Assembly: GCF_944324935.1 (NCBI RefSeq)
Contig: NZ_CALUYG010000005.1
Span: 1 to 64,000 of the forward strand
Length of the DNA stretch: 64,000 bases
Source: an uncultured Desulfovibrio sp.
Lineage (GTDB): Bacteria > Desulfobacterota > Desulfovibrionia > Desulfovibrionales > Desulfovibrionaceae
Direction: 5' to 3'
A program made the translations under genes and the position numbers. Below, in pieces: positions 45,567 through 53,292 of the stretch. The stretch's first letter is position 1, and each line of letters begins with the position of its first letter. The notes beneath the pieces were generated by a model. The model was not told where the DNA came from. It did no database searches and saw only the letters and a program-made list of their open reading frames with translations.

Positions 45567-45608
45567 GGGCAGGACAGGTAAAGCAATGTGCTTTACATCG
45601 TCCTGCCC
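45567..45608 (+). promoter_or_regulatory. 42-bp inverted repeat upstream of the Rha-like gene
   Basis: GGGCAGGAC and GTCCTGCCC form the outer arms; GTAAAGCA and TGCTTTAC form the inner arms around ATG. The whole 42-bp structure lies between int and the Rha-like gene, 68 bp before the latter. It is a terminator of int (no T run), an operator, or a site for the element's own DNA-processing proteins. Confidence 0.55.
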
Positions 45609-45675
45609 ACTCAATCGCCGTGGGGGGCTGCTTATTCGCCTGCGGCTCAACGCTCAAAGACAAGGAGCAAAGGAC

Positions 45676-46539
45676 ATGGAAGATTGTCAGAACAGCGCAC
45701 AGGAACTTGCCGCGCAACCCGTCGAAAACATTGTTGAAGCTGACGCTCGCGGCATGTTCACCACGTCGCTGATCGTAGCGCAGGCGTTCGAGAAGGAACA
45801 TAAAAACGTCCTGCGCGATATTGAGAATCTGGAGTGTTCGGCGTTATTCAACGAGCTCAATTTTGAGCCCGTTGAATACAAGGACGCCAAGGGAGAGATG
45901 CGCCCCGCCTACCGGCTGACCCGCGACGGTTTTGCCTTTCTCGCAATGGGGTTCACCGGGAAAAGGGCGGCCGTCTGGAAAGAGAAGTTCCTGGAGGCGT
46001 TCAACGCGATGGAGCGCTGGCTGACCGCGCCGGGCCGTTGCCTGCCGTTGCCGCCCACGGAGCCGGACGACGTGCGGCAGCAGCGCATCATCAAAATCCT
46101 GCGCGGCCTGATTGCCTACTGGGCCTTTGTGGACAAGCTGCCTTACGCCGTGGCGGAACTGGCCCTGGCCATCCATGTGGGGCTTGAACGGCTGGAGGAC
46201 ATCACCGAGGAGGAAAACGGCAAGCGCATCCAGGCGGCCTTCGATTATCTGTGGGAAGTGAGCAACCGCCCCACGGGCGACATGGAAGGGCCGGGCGCGA
46301 CGCAAAATGAAATGACCATGTTGCGCCACATGCTGACGGCGTGCGGGCAGTGGCGCTTTACGCGGGATCAGGACTTCGCGGAGTATTTCGAGAAGCTGAC
46401 GGGCATCAATCCCCAGCATCCCGGCAGGCTTTCCGCCCATGACGTGGGGAAGATGCTTTCCACCGCAGGCTATCTTTTGCACCAGACCTATCAGCATACC
46501 GTGGACTGGAACGCCATAAGCAAGGAAATCAGCGAATGA
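45676..46539 (+). CDS. Rha-family regulatory protein
   Basis: A 287-residue protein with an N-terminal pRha domain, starting MEDCQNSAQELAAQ. The motif VEADARGMFTTSLIVAQAFE followed by HKNVLRDIEN and YRLTRDGFAFLAMGFTGKRA is typical of Rha phage regulators. The C-terminal part (residues 130-287) is unknown and could sense the host or bind a partner. AAGGAG precedes the ATG. It is the first gene after the integrase on the element and overlaps the next by 4 bp. Confidence 0.8.
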   Translation: MEDCQNSAQELAAQPVENIVEADARGMFTTSLIVAQAFEKEHKNVLRDIENLECSALFNELNFEPVEYKDAKGEMRPAYRLTRDGFAFLAMGFTGKRAAVWKEKFLEAFNAMERWLTAPGRCLPLPPTEPDDVRQQRIIKILRGLIAYWAFVDKLPYAVAELALAIHVGLERLEDITEEENGKRIQAAFDYLWEVSNRPTGDMEGPGATQNEMTMLRHMLTACGQWRFTRDQDFAEYFEKLTGINPQHPGRLSAHDVGKMLSTAGYLLHQTYQHTVDWNAISKEISE

Positions 46540-47300
46540 AAAAATGGCTGCTGCTTTGCCTGCTGGCATGGTGGCCACAAGTATCCCGTGCGGGCGACGT
46601 GTTCAGCGAACCGTGCGCCCGCGCGGGCATACCGCGTGAGCTGGCCGTCGCCATAGCCCGGCAGGAATCCTCCCTGAACCATCTTGCCATCAACATCCAG
46701 GGCCACTCCCTGCGGCCGCGCAGCGTCGGGCAGGCCCTCGACTACATCCGCAGGGCGGAGGCCGGAAAAAAGTCCTATGACGTCGGCCTGATGCAAATCA
46801 ACAATCAATGGTTCGGGAAGTTGGGCATTACGGCGGAGGAACTGCTTGACCCCCAAAGGAATGTGGAAATCGGCGTCCACATTCTGGCCGGCGAAATCCG
46901 GCGGCACGGGTTCAACTGGCAGGCCGTGGGGAAATATCACTCGCCGGACAAGGAACGTGGGCGACGCTACGCATGGCGCGTCTGGCGGCATTTGAGAGGG
47001 AAGCATGGGACGGCCCAAACTGCCGGACACCCAAAAACGGGGCCGGAGCATCACGGTGAACGTGAACATGGCGGAATATGGCGAAATCCTGGCATCCAGC
47101 CAAAGGGCAGGATTATCACTTTCGGAGTACGCCAGGAAGGTATGTCTGGGCAGCAGGGTGGAGAGCAGGGAAGACCAGCAGGCCCGGCGGGAGCTGCTGA
47201 AGGTGAACGCAGACTTGGGCCGTCTGGGCGGCTTGTTGAAGCAAGCCTTGAGCCAGGGGCAGAGCAGGGAACGGATCCACGGCCTGTTGCACACGATTGA
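46536..47300 (+). CDS. Lytic transglycosylase, VirB1/IagB-like
   Basis: A 254-codon frame. The N-terminal 20 residues are a signal peptide (MKKWLLLCLLAWWPQVSRAG). The SLT fold follows: catalytic Glu in AIARQESSLNHLAINIQG, then SYDVGLMQINNQWFG and EIGVHILAGEIRRHG, typical of VirB1/IagB enzymes that open peptidoglycan for the conjugation machine. The domain seems complete by about residue 160; the last 90 codons overlap mobC in another frame and may not be real. ATGA overlap with the Rha-like gene. Confidence 0.85.
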   Translation: MKKWLLLCLLAWWPQVSRAGDVFSEPCARAGIPRELAVAIARQESSLNHLAINIQGHSLRPRSVGQALDYIRRAEAGKKSYDVGLMQINNQWFGKLGITAEELLDPQRNVEIGVHILAGEIRRHGFNWQAVGKYHSPDKERGRRYAWRVWRHLRGKHGTAQTAGHPKTGPEHHGEREHGGIWRNPGIQPKGRIITFGVRQEGMSGQQGGEQGRPAGPAGAAEGERRLGPSGRLVEASLEPGAEQGTDPRPVAHD

Positions 47301-47343
47301 TCAGATGCAAGCCATGCTGAAAGAGCGCATCCTCAAGCTATGA
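47005..47343 (+). CDS. MobC/TraJ-like relaxosome accessory protein
   Basis: A 112-residue protein. The N-terminus GRPKLPDTQKRGRSITVNVN and AEYGEILASSQRAGLSLSEY resemble a ribbon-helix-helix DNA-binding fold, and the C-terminal half is helical (LLKVNADLGRLGGLLKQAL) like plasmid MobC. It would bind near oriT and load the relaxase, which overlaps by 4 bp. GAGAGGGAAGC precedes the ATG. The ATG lies inside the end of the transglycosylase frame. Confidence 0.75.
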   Translation: MGRPKLPDTQKRGRSITVNVNMAEYGEILASSQRAGLSLSEYARKVCLGSRVESREDQQARRELLKVNADLGRLGGLLKQALSQGQSRERIHGLLHTIDQMQAMLKERILKL

Positions 47344-49136
47344 TAAGCAAACGCATCGCCTGTCATCCCGCCAACGACAGCTATGCACGGCTGGCGAACT
47401 ATATTGCCGGTCATGACCACACAAGGGAGCGGAAGAATGTCAGAACCTACACGCCGCAGCATCACCCTGGAGAGCTTGGAAGCCTTGCCGAAAACCGCCT
47501 GCGTCGGCTGTCCGAACTCGGTTTGGCACATCGTCAGGGACGAGAAGGCGAAGAAAGATCAGGTGCAAGTCTTTTGTCAGTTGATGCACGCCCTGATCGA
47601 CAAGCCCATGCTGGTTTGCGACGGGACGCAGATCGTGCCGCAGGAGAAAAGTGCCTGCTGAAATGGGCGTCCGGCTGCTGGGCAGGCGATGATTACGAGC
47701 TTGGCATCCGGGAAGTAGCCGACACCCAGGCCCTGAACACGCGCACCACCAAGGAAAAGACGTATCACCTCATTGTCAGTTTTCGACCGGAAGACGCCCC
47801 CCGGCTGACGCCCGACGATTACCGCGCCATTGAAGAACGCTTTGCGGCGGCTCTGGGCCTTGCCGGGCATCAGCGCCATTGCGGCGTGCATATCAATACC
47901 GAAAACGTGCATATGCACGTTGCCTATAATCTGATCCATCCCGAAAAGCTGACCCGCGTGGAGCCGTGGCGGGATTATGTCGCCCGTGACAAGCTGTGCC
48001 GCGAGCTGGAAAAAGAATATGGCCTTGTGGTGGACAACGGACGGGAAAAGCGGCCGGAAAAGACTCTGGGCAGCGCGGCGGCCACCGTGGAGGCGCACAG
48101 CGGCCGGCAGTCCTTTGAAGGCTACGCCCAGGAACAGGCGTCGGAGATCGTGGCCGGACTGGACAGCCTGCAAACGTGGGAGGAGCTGCATACGTTGCTG
48201 GCCGAACGCGGCCTTGTCTTGCAGAAGCGCGGCGCGGGGCTGGTCATACGGAACCGGCACGGCAAGCAGATGACCAAGGCCAGCGCCGCCGACCGCGCTC
48301 TGTCGCTGAAGAAGCTGGAGGAACGCTTCGGCAGGTTTGCAGCGGCGGACAAGGAAAAGATGCCGGAAAGCCGTGTCAGATATGGCGCAGCCCCCTTGCA
48401 GAAAGCGCCCAACCGGGGAGAGCTGTGGGAGGAATTTCAGGCCGCGCGGCAGGAGCAGCAGGAAAGGCTGGAGGCGAGCAAGCGGAAATGGCTGGACTAC
48501 TGCGATGACTTGCAGCGCAGGCCCGTGGGCAGGCGAGCACGGAGTGCGGGCCTGAAAATGGCCCGCCAATACGCCGCCCAGGAACGGCATCAGTTGACTG
48601 TCGGCTATCCGGCAAACTGGATGGACTTCCTGCGGCAAAAGGCGGCCCAGGGCAATGAAACCGCGCTGGCCGTCCTGCGATCCCGCCATGAGGAGTTTGC
48701 GCCGGAACAGTTCGCGGCCGAACAGGAAAAGATACAGCGCCAGACGGATTTGCAGGCCCGGAAGACGGAAATCCTTGAGCGGAAGGGCGTATCCGACCGC
48801 CTGAAAAAAACGCTGCTCAGCGACGCCCTGATGCGGAGTATCGCCCCCGGAGCCACGATGAAAATTTCCCGGCATGGCGTCATCATCTACACCCTGCCCA
48901 ACGGCGGCAGCATTTGCGATACCGGGAGGCGGATCAGCTTCAGCGAGTCCGCACGGGAAACGGCCCTGGCCTACATGGCGGCCAAATGGCATGTGCGGCG
49001 TCTGGAGAAGGACGGCAAGGGAAGGGCCGTGCTTGTCCTGAGCGACGGCCAGAAGATCGTGGATGAGGGGCAGCGGCAGTTTGAACGGCCTGCCGCGTCA
49101 CGGCAACGGCAACGTGAGCAGGGGAGGGGACGATAA
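47340..49136 (+). CDS. MOBP-type conjugative relaxase
   Basis: A 598-residue relaxase of the MOBP (TraI/VirD2) type. Motif I is in MISKRIACHPANDSYARLANYI, whose Tyr at residue 15 is the likely nicking residue, and the His triad is in HCGVHINTENVHMHVAYNLI (about residue 180-200). The long C-terminal part is helical and charged. Residues about 30-100 look like noise compared with the usual family: typical relaxases go straight from the YIA segment to GEKCLLKWASGCWAG. That stretch overlaps a separate small gene in another frame. Confidence 0.88.
   Translation: MISKRIACHPANDSYARLANYIAGHDHTRERKNVRTYTPQHHPGELGSLAENRLRRLSELGLAHRQGREGEERSGASLLSVDARPDRQAHAGLRRDADRAAGEKCLLKWASGCWAGDDYELGIREVADTQALNTRTTKEKTYHLIVSFRPEDAPRLTPDDYRAIEERFAAALGLAGHQRHCGVHINTENVHMHVAYNLIHPEKLTRVEPWRDYVARDKLCRELEKEYGLVVDNGREKRPEKTLGSAAATVEAHSGRQSFEGYAQEQASEIVAGLDSLQTWEELHTLLAERGLVLQKRGAGLVIRNRHGKQMTKASAADRALSLKKLEERFGRFAAADKEKMPESRVRYGAAPLQKAPNRGELWEEFQAARQEQQERLEASKRKWLDYCDDLQRRPVGRRARSAGLKMARQYAAQERHQLTVGYPANWMDFLRQKAAQGNETALAVLRSRHEEFAPEQFAAEQEKIQRQTDLQARKTEILERKGVSDRLKKTLLSDALMRSIAPGATMKISRHGVIIYTLPNGGSICDTGRRISFSESARETALAYMAAKWHVRRLEKDGKGRAVLVLSDGQKIVDEGQRQFERPAASRQRQREQGRGR
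47437..47661 (+). CDS. Small Cys-containing protein nested inside the relaxase gene
   Basis: A 74-residue frame, +1 to the relaxase frame, starting MSEPTRRSITLESLEALPKT. It has a pair of Cys in TACVGCPNSVWHIV, a later Cys in VQVFCQLMHALIDK and another in PMLVCDGTQI; it could bind zinc. AAGGGAG precedes the ATG at 7-base spacing. The protein reads far more like a real sequence than the relaxase frame across the same DNA. Function unknown; likely a regulator of transfer. Confidence 0.65.
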   Translation: MSEPTRRSITLESLEALPKTACVGCPNSVWHIVRDEKAKKDQVQVFCQLMHALIDKPMLVCDGTQIVPQEKSAC

Positions 49137-49148
49137 CTTGCGCGGGAG

Positions 49149-49727
49149 TTATGGATTTCTGCCTAGATCGTGTGCCTTTTTCTGCTCCACCCCCAAAGCG
49201 CGATCTATGTTTTTTTGATGGGCAATACCCAACTGAACAAGGGCTGCTTTTCGCGCAAGAAAAAAATCCTTTTCGGCTTGGTTGGCCGTACCCACAGCAA
49301 ATTTTGTCAAATGCCTCAGCTTGGCATTGATGTGCTTTTTCATCCCCGTGTCCTGTCTTTGTGCGGGGGTCAGCTCCTCAATTTTCTTGCCAAACAAATC
49401 GGCATACATTTCACGGACGACATCTTCTTTCTTGCCATTTTCCCATGCCTGTTCAATGTCCTTCTCAACTTTGTAGACGGCCTCTATCGCTTCGAGTTCC
49501 TTTTCATTGTTGGCATATATCCTTTCAAAAGTCTGGGCAATCTTTTCAAGTTTTAGAATCCTGTCAAAGTCTTTCTCGTGTACAGCTTTGGCAAACTCTC
49601 TGGATACTCCATAAAGATTGCCAGCGAAACTCTTGGCTAGCTTTGTCTTTTCCATTCTACGCTGAATGGTCTCTGCCGCAGACAAACGGCCAGCCACCTC
49701 ATCAAGAGTTAAGCCAGTCTTTTCCAT
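49149..49727 (-). CDS. Unknown helical cargo protein of the element
   Basis: A 192-residue protein starting MEKTGLTLDEVAGRLSAAET. It is rich in Lys, Glu, Ala and Leu with several long predicted helices (ERIYANNEKELEAIEAVYKV), no signal peptide and no known motif. The DNA is distinctly AT-richer than the rest of the element. Its start overlaps the end of the gene at 49953 by 26 bp and has no Shine-Dalgarno sequence, suggesting coupled translation. It stands against the direction of the relaxase gene. A two-gene toxin-antitoxin-like or defence cargo is possible, not shown. Confidence 0.6.
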   Translation of the reverse strand: MEKTGLTLDEVAGRLSAAETIQRRMEKTKLAKSFAGNLYGVSREFAKAVHEKDFDRILKLEKIAQTFERIYANNEKELEAIEAVYKVEKDIEQAWENGKKEDVVREMYADLFGKKIEELTPAQRQDTGMKKHINAKLRHLTKFAVGTANQAEKDFFLARKAALVQLGIAHQKNIDRALGVEQKKAHDLGRNP

Positions 49728-49953
49728 ATTTTTTTACCGCTACAGAGAGGTTCACATTATGTTCGATAAGCCAGCTCATGCCATATATTTCCTTTAATGC
49801 TTGAGCAGCATCAGGAGTAAGCGGTATGTCAGCAATCGCCTTCGCGGCTTCCGCCTCTTTTCCTTCCTCAAGCAATAAACCGCTTCTCACAGCCATTTCC
49901 AAAACTTCATCTTCCGTATACTCTCGCAAATTCGGTTCTCCGATGAGATTCAT
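49702..49953 (-). CDS. Small acidic cargo protein, partner of the gene at 49149
   Basis: An 83-residue protein starting MNLIGEPNLREYTEDEVLEM, acidic and helical, with GLLLEEGKEAEAAKAIADIP in the middle. GGGAGG lies before the ATG. It overlaps the next gene and is AT-rich. In size and order it fits a small antidote or adaptor for the larger protein, but no family is recognised. Confidence 0.6.
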   Translation of the reverse strand: MNLIGEPNLREYTEDEVLEMAVRSGLLLEEGKEAEAAKAIADIPLTPDAAQALKEIYGMSWLIEHNVNLSVAVKKYGKDWLNS

Positions 49954-50023
49954 CTTGGCCTCCCTGACGTAAATTTGAAACAGGATAAAAGCGCATTGGT
50001 TCTTTGTCCAGCAGGCGCAACAC

Positions 50024-50054
50024 GGCCCGCCCCCAGAGGAGCGGGCCTTTGTTT
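50024..50054 (+). terminator. Hairpin with T-rich tail
   Basis: GGCCCGC and GCGGGCC pair around a purine-rich loop and are followed by TTTGTTT on the plus strand. On the minus strand it lies 6 bp after the RdgC-like gene, so it may end transcripts from either side. Confidence 0.55.
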
Positions 50055-50059
50055 CCAGT

Positions 50060-50950
50060 TTACGCCAGACCGGCTATGTGCAGGGCGAGATCGGCCGTCC
50101 GGGCGCAGGTGTCCGCTTTCAGCAGGAAGTCGGTATCCGCGTCCGCGCCTTTTTCCGCCTTGGGCAGTTTCAGGCCGGAAACCGTCATGGACGTGTCCAG
50201 GGAGAAGGACAACGACACATCGGGGGTGTCGGCGGGTACGGCCGTCATGGCCAGTTTTTGGATGGTCAGGCCCTCATTGAGGGCCGAGGCGATGGAGCTT
50301 TCGCAATTCTGGACGGCCACGGCCCCCTTGTCTTCCGTTTGGGCGGACGTGGCCAGCGTGGCCGACCCGGCGCAGGAGAGTTCCCAGCCGTTCAGGGCGA
50401 CATCTTCCCGCGAGAGACGGGCAAAGAAGGACGGCAACTCCGCCCCGGCGGCAAAGGCTTGCGCGTCAACACCGAAGGTGGCCTTGAACTGCGCCAGCAG
50501 GGGCAGGGCGGCCTTGGGAGAAGCGGCCACAAGCAGGCGGCCGTTTTCCAGATCCCACAGGCAGTCAGTGAGCGCGGGCGTCCATTCCGCACGGGAAATG
50601 AGCTTGGCCGTTATGGCTTCCTTCAGCTCCTTTTTGCGCTTGCCGGAGACTTTTTTGCCCTGGGCAAGTTCCGCCTGGACGGCTTCGGCAAGCTGGAGTT
50701 TCAGGGCAGCGCCGGGGGCCTTGCGGCTGTCCACCCGCAGGGAGAGGGCGACAAAGCGCCCGTGGTCGATACCGAACGAAAAATCCGTGTCCACAGCATT
50801 GCCGAGACCCACCCAGCCCATGCGTTTTCCTTCCGGCGTGACGGCATCGGAAAAGGGCAGGGCGCGCACCGCATCGGCAAAATCCATCCGCTGGGGGACG
50901 GAAGCCTCAAAGAGGCTGAAAGAGGTCGTGTTTCCGAGAAAGCCTGCCAT
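50060..50950 (-). CDS. RdgC-like recombination-associated protein
   Basis: A 296-residue protein, starting MAGFLGNTTSFSLFEASVPQ. The middle part SGKRKKELKEAITAKLISRA and LENGRLLVAASPKAALPLLA resembles RdgC, a ring-shaped protein that binds DNA and restrains RecA. The N-terminal Trp/Phe pattern of RdgC is weaker. The ATG at 50950 has AAGGAG before it. Mobile elements often carry RdgC homologues; a role in protecting element DNA is inferred. Confidence 0.7.
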   Translation of the reverse strand: MAGFLGNTTSFSLFEASVPQRMDFADAVRALPFSDAVTPEGKRMGWVGLGNAVDTDFSFGIDHGRFVALSLRVDSRKAPGAALKLQLAEAVQAELAQGKKVSGKRKKELKEAITAKLISRAEWTPALTDCLWDLENGRLLVAASPKAALPLLAQFKATFGVDAQAFAAGAELPSFFARLSREDVALNGWELSCAGSATLATSAQTEDKGAVAVQNCESSIASALNEGLTIQKLAMTAVPADTPDVSLSFSLDTSMTVSGLKLPKAEKGADADTDFLLKADTCARTADLALHIAGLA

Positions 50951-50961
50951 AACCACGCTCC

Positions 50962-51138
50962 TTAATCCGACGAACTGCCGTTCTGATTTCCTAAATTTCC
51001 TACCATATCCTGAAAGATAGCAATTTGCCTGTCGAGCTTTTCCAGCGTTGTCTTTGCGTAGGTTTGCAAGGTCTGCGCGTGCTGCTGTAAGTCCTCTGCA
51101 TGGGCCATCAACGTATACAGCTTTTCCTCTGGCGTCAT
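50962..51138 (-). CDS. Short coiled-coil protein
   Basis: A 58-residue frame starting MTPEEKLYTLMAHAEDLQQH. The product is almost wholly helical with heptad-like Leu/Gln spacing (TLQTYAKTTLEKLDRQIAIF) and a polar tail. A GGAG sequence precedes the ATG and the stop (TAA) overlaps the ribosome binding site of the RdgC-like gene, which supports translation. Spacing to the topoisomerase gene upstream is 12 bp. Function unknown. Confidence 0.6.
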   Translation of the reverse strand: MTPEEKLYTLMAHAEDLQQHAQTLQTYAKTTLEKLDRQIAIFQDMVGNLGNQNGSSSD

Positions 51139-51150
51139 TCTGTCGTCTCC

Positions 51151-53292
51151 TTATTTCGGGGGATTGTCATAATCCGGCGAGTTGTCGTCCTTTGCCCAGT
51201 ACCGTTGCTTGCATTTGGGATAGCCCGTGCAGGAGAAGTAGATGCCTCCCTTGCGCGTAGGCTTGACGGACAGCGGCTTGCCACATTGCTTGCAGGCAAA
51301 TTCGGAGAGGGTCGGTTCCTCACGCGGAACGGGCCTGCCGTCAACGGCGTTGAACGTCGCGCCGCAGTTGTCGTCCGAGCATTTGAAGAAATCGTAGGCC
51401 GCGCCGTTCTTTGTGCCCGTAATGCGGCGCAGTTTGGCGGAACCGCAGGCGAGGCAGTCAAATTCCGACAGCGGGATCTCCTTCTTTTCCTTTCTGGAGC
51501 CGGGGCGGCCGCCGTCATCCTCAAACGAGGCGTTGCACTCCTTGCACTTCCAGTAATTCCAGCCCCTTTCAGGGTTGACGTTGTGATAGAAGGTGTCCCT
51601 GTTCCCGCAGGCGGGGCAGGGGACAGCCGTCTTTTCGCGGAACGTGGCCAGTTCGGCCATGAGCGTGTCATAGGCGAGGCCCACGCAGTCGGCATACGAA
51701 GTCTTGCCGCCGGCCACATCGTCAAGGGCGTCCTCAAGTCTTTTGGTGAAATCAAGATTCATGAAGGAAAAGACAGGCTGCATGGCGGCCACAATGGCTT
51801 CGCCCCGTGGCGTGGGCACTAGCCAGCCCTTTTCCTCCCGCAGGTAGGCTTTCTGGACAATGATGTTGTCCAGAATGGCCGCATAGGTAGCCGGACGACC
51901 GATACCGCGCCGTTCCATTTCCCGGATAAGCGTTGTCTGCTTGTAGCGCGGTTTGGGCTTGGTCTTTTTCGTGGAGACCGTGCCCTGTTGCACGACAGCC
52001 GTTGCCCCTTCCTTCAGCAGGGGGACACTGTTGGACGGTTCGGCATCCTCATCATCGGCGGCATCGGCCGCCAAGACCTGTTTCCAGCCGGGATGCACGA
52101 GCGTGCGGCCTCTGGCCTCAAAGATCGCCTGCCTGCCGTCCACATCCGCGCCAAGGCGGGCCACTCGCACGGCAAAGACCGCATCGGCAAGCTGACTGGC
52201 CAGCGCGCGCAGCCGGATAAGCGCATAAAGCGCCTGTTCATCCGCATTTTCTCCGGCTTCTTCCACGTCGATATGCGTGGGCCGGATCGCCTCATGGGCC
52301 TCCTGCGCCCCATCCTTGCTTTTCCACGTTCGGGGCGCGGGCGGCAGGGGCAGCCCCCGGGCATCGGCATAGGCGCGAATCTCCGCTATGGCTGTTTCGG
52401 ACAGGTTCGGGCTGTCCGTCCGCATATAGGTGATGTGTCCGGCTTCATAGAGCTTCTGGGCAAGCTCCATCGTCTTTTTGGGCGTGAATTTCAGCGCATT
52501 TCCCGCCGCCTGCTGCAAGCTGGAGGTGGTGAACGGAGCGGGCGGAGCCGTGGCAGCCTCCTTTTCCTCAAAGGCAAGGACATCCAGACTTCTGACGGCG
52601 GCCACCCTGTCGGCCACGGCCTTGTCAAGCACATAGGGATTGTCCTCATCCAGCCAGCCTTCCCTGGGCAGCCAGACCGCGTTCCAGCCTTCGGAGACAT
52701 TTTCCACGCGGTCAAAGGTCAGTTCCACGCCGTAATGCGTGGTGGAGACGAACGACCTGATCTCCTGTTCCCTGTCAACGACGATCCGCACGGCGGGACT
52801 CTGGACGCGACCGGCCGACAGGCGGCTTTCCGAGCAGGCGCGGGAAAGCGGCCCGGAAACCTTGTAGCCCACGAGACGATCCAGCGCCCGGCGGGCCTCC
52901 TGGGCATGGACAAGGGCCATATCAATGTCGCGTGGCGCGGCAATGCCGGCCTCGACATCGTCTTTCGTTATGGCCGTATAGGTCACGCGCTTGCAGGCCG
53001 ACAGGCCGAGCACGTCCTTGAGATGCCACGCAATGGCCTCACCTTCGCGGTCAGGGTCGGAGGCCAGATAGACTTCATCCGCTTCCGCGGCCAGCGTCCT
53101 GAGTCTGGCCACCACGTCCTTCTTTTCCGGCGTGATCTGATACACCGGCCGGAAATCGGGCGGCTCAAGACCGTAGCCCTCCTGGGGAAGATCGCGGATA
53201 TGGCCCACGGAGGCGGCCACCCGCCATTCCGCCGGCAAAATACTTTGCAGCTTCTTGATCTTGCCGGGACTTTCCACAATCAGCAGCTTCAT
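51151..53292 (-). CDS. Type IA DNA topoisomerase
   Basis: A 713-residue topoisomerase. The Toprim domain has VESPGKIKKLQSILP and YLASDPDREGEAIAWHL; the active-site Tyr is in GHITYMRTDSPNLS (about residue 290). The C-terminus carries three Cys4 zinc ribbons (CPACGNRDTFYHN, CLACGSAKLRRITG, CKQCGKPLSVKPT). It relaxes or decatenates DNA, probably during conjugative replication of the element. Its start overlaps the stop of the ArdC/primase-like gene by 4 bp. Confidence 0.9.
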   Translation of the reverse strand: MKLLIVESPGKIKKLQSILPAEWRVAASVGHIRDLPQEGYGLEPPDFRPVYQITPEKKDVVARLRTLAAEADEVYLASDPDREGEAIAWHLKDVLGLSACKRVTYTAITKDDVEAGIAAPRDIDMALVHAQEARRALDRLVGYKVSGPLSRACSESRLSAGRVQSPAVRIVVDREQEIRSFVSTTHYGVELTFDRVENVSEGWNAVWLPREGWLDEDNPYVLDKAVADRVAAVRSLDVLAFEEKEAATAPPAPFTTSSLQQAAGNALKFTPKKTMELAQKLYEAGHITYMRTDSPNLSETAIAEIRAYADARGLPLPPAPRTWKSKDGAQEAHEAIRPTHIDVEEAGENADEQALYALIRLRALASQLADAVFAVRVARLGADVDGRQAIFEARGRTLVHPGWKQVLAADAADDEDAEPSNSVPLLKEGATAVVQQGTVSTKKTKPKPRYKQTTLIREMERRGIGRPATYAAILDNIIVQKAYLREEKGWLVPTPRGEAIVAAMQPVFSFMNLDFTKRLEDALDDVAGGKTSYADCVGLAYDTLMAELATFREKTAVPCPACGNRDTFYHNVNPERGWNYWKCKECNASFEDDGGRPGSRKEKKEIPLSEFDCLACGSAKLRRITGTKNGAAYDFFKCSDDNCGATFNAVDGRPVPREEPTLSEFACKQCGKPLSVKPTRKGGIYFSCTGYPKCKQRYWAKDDNSPDYDNPPK

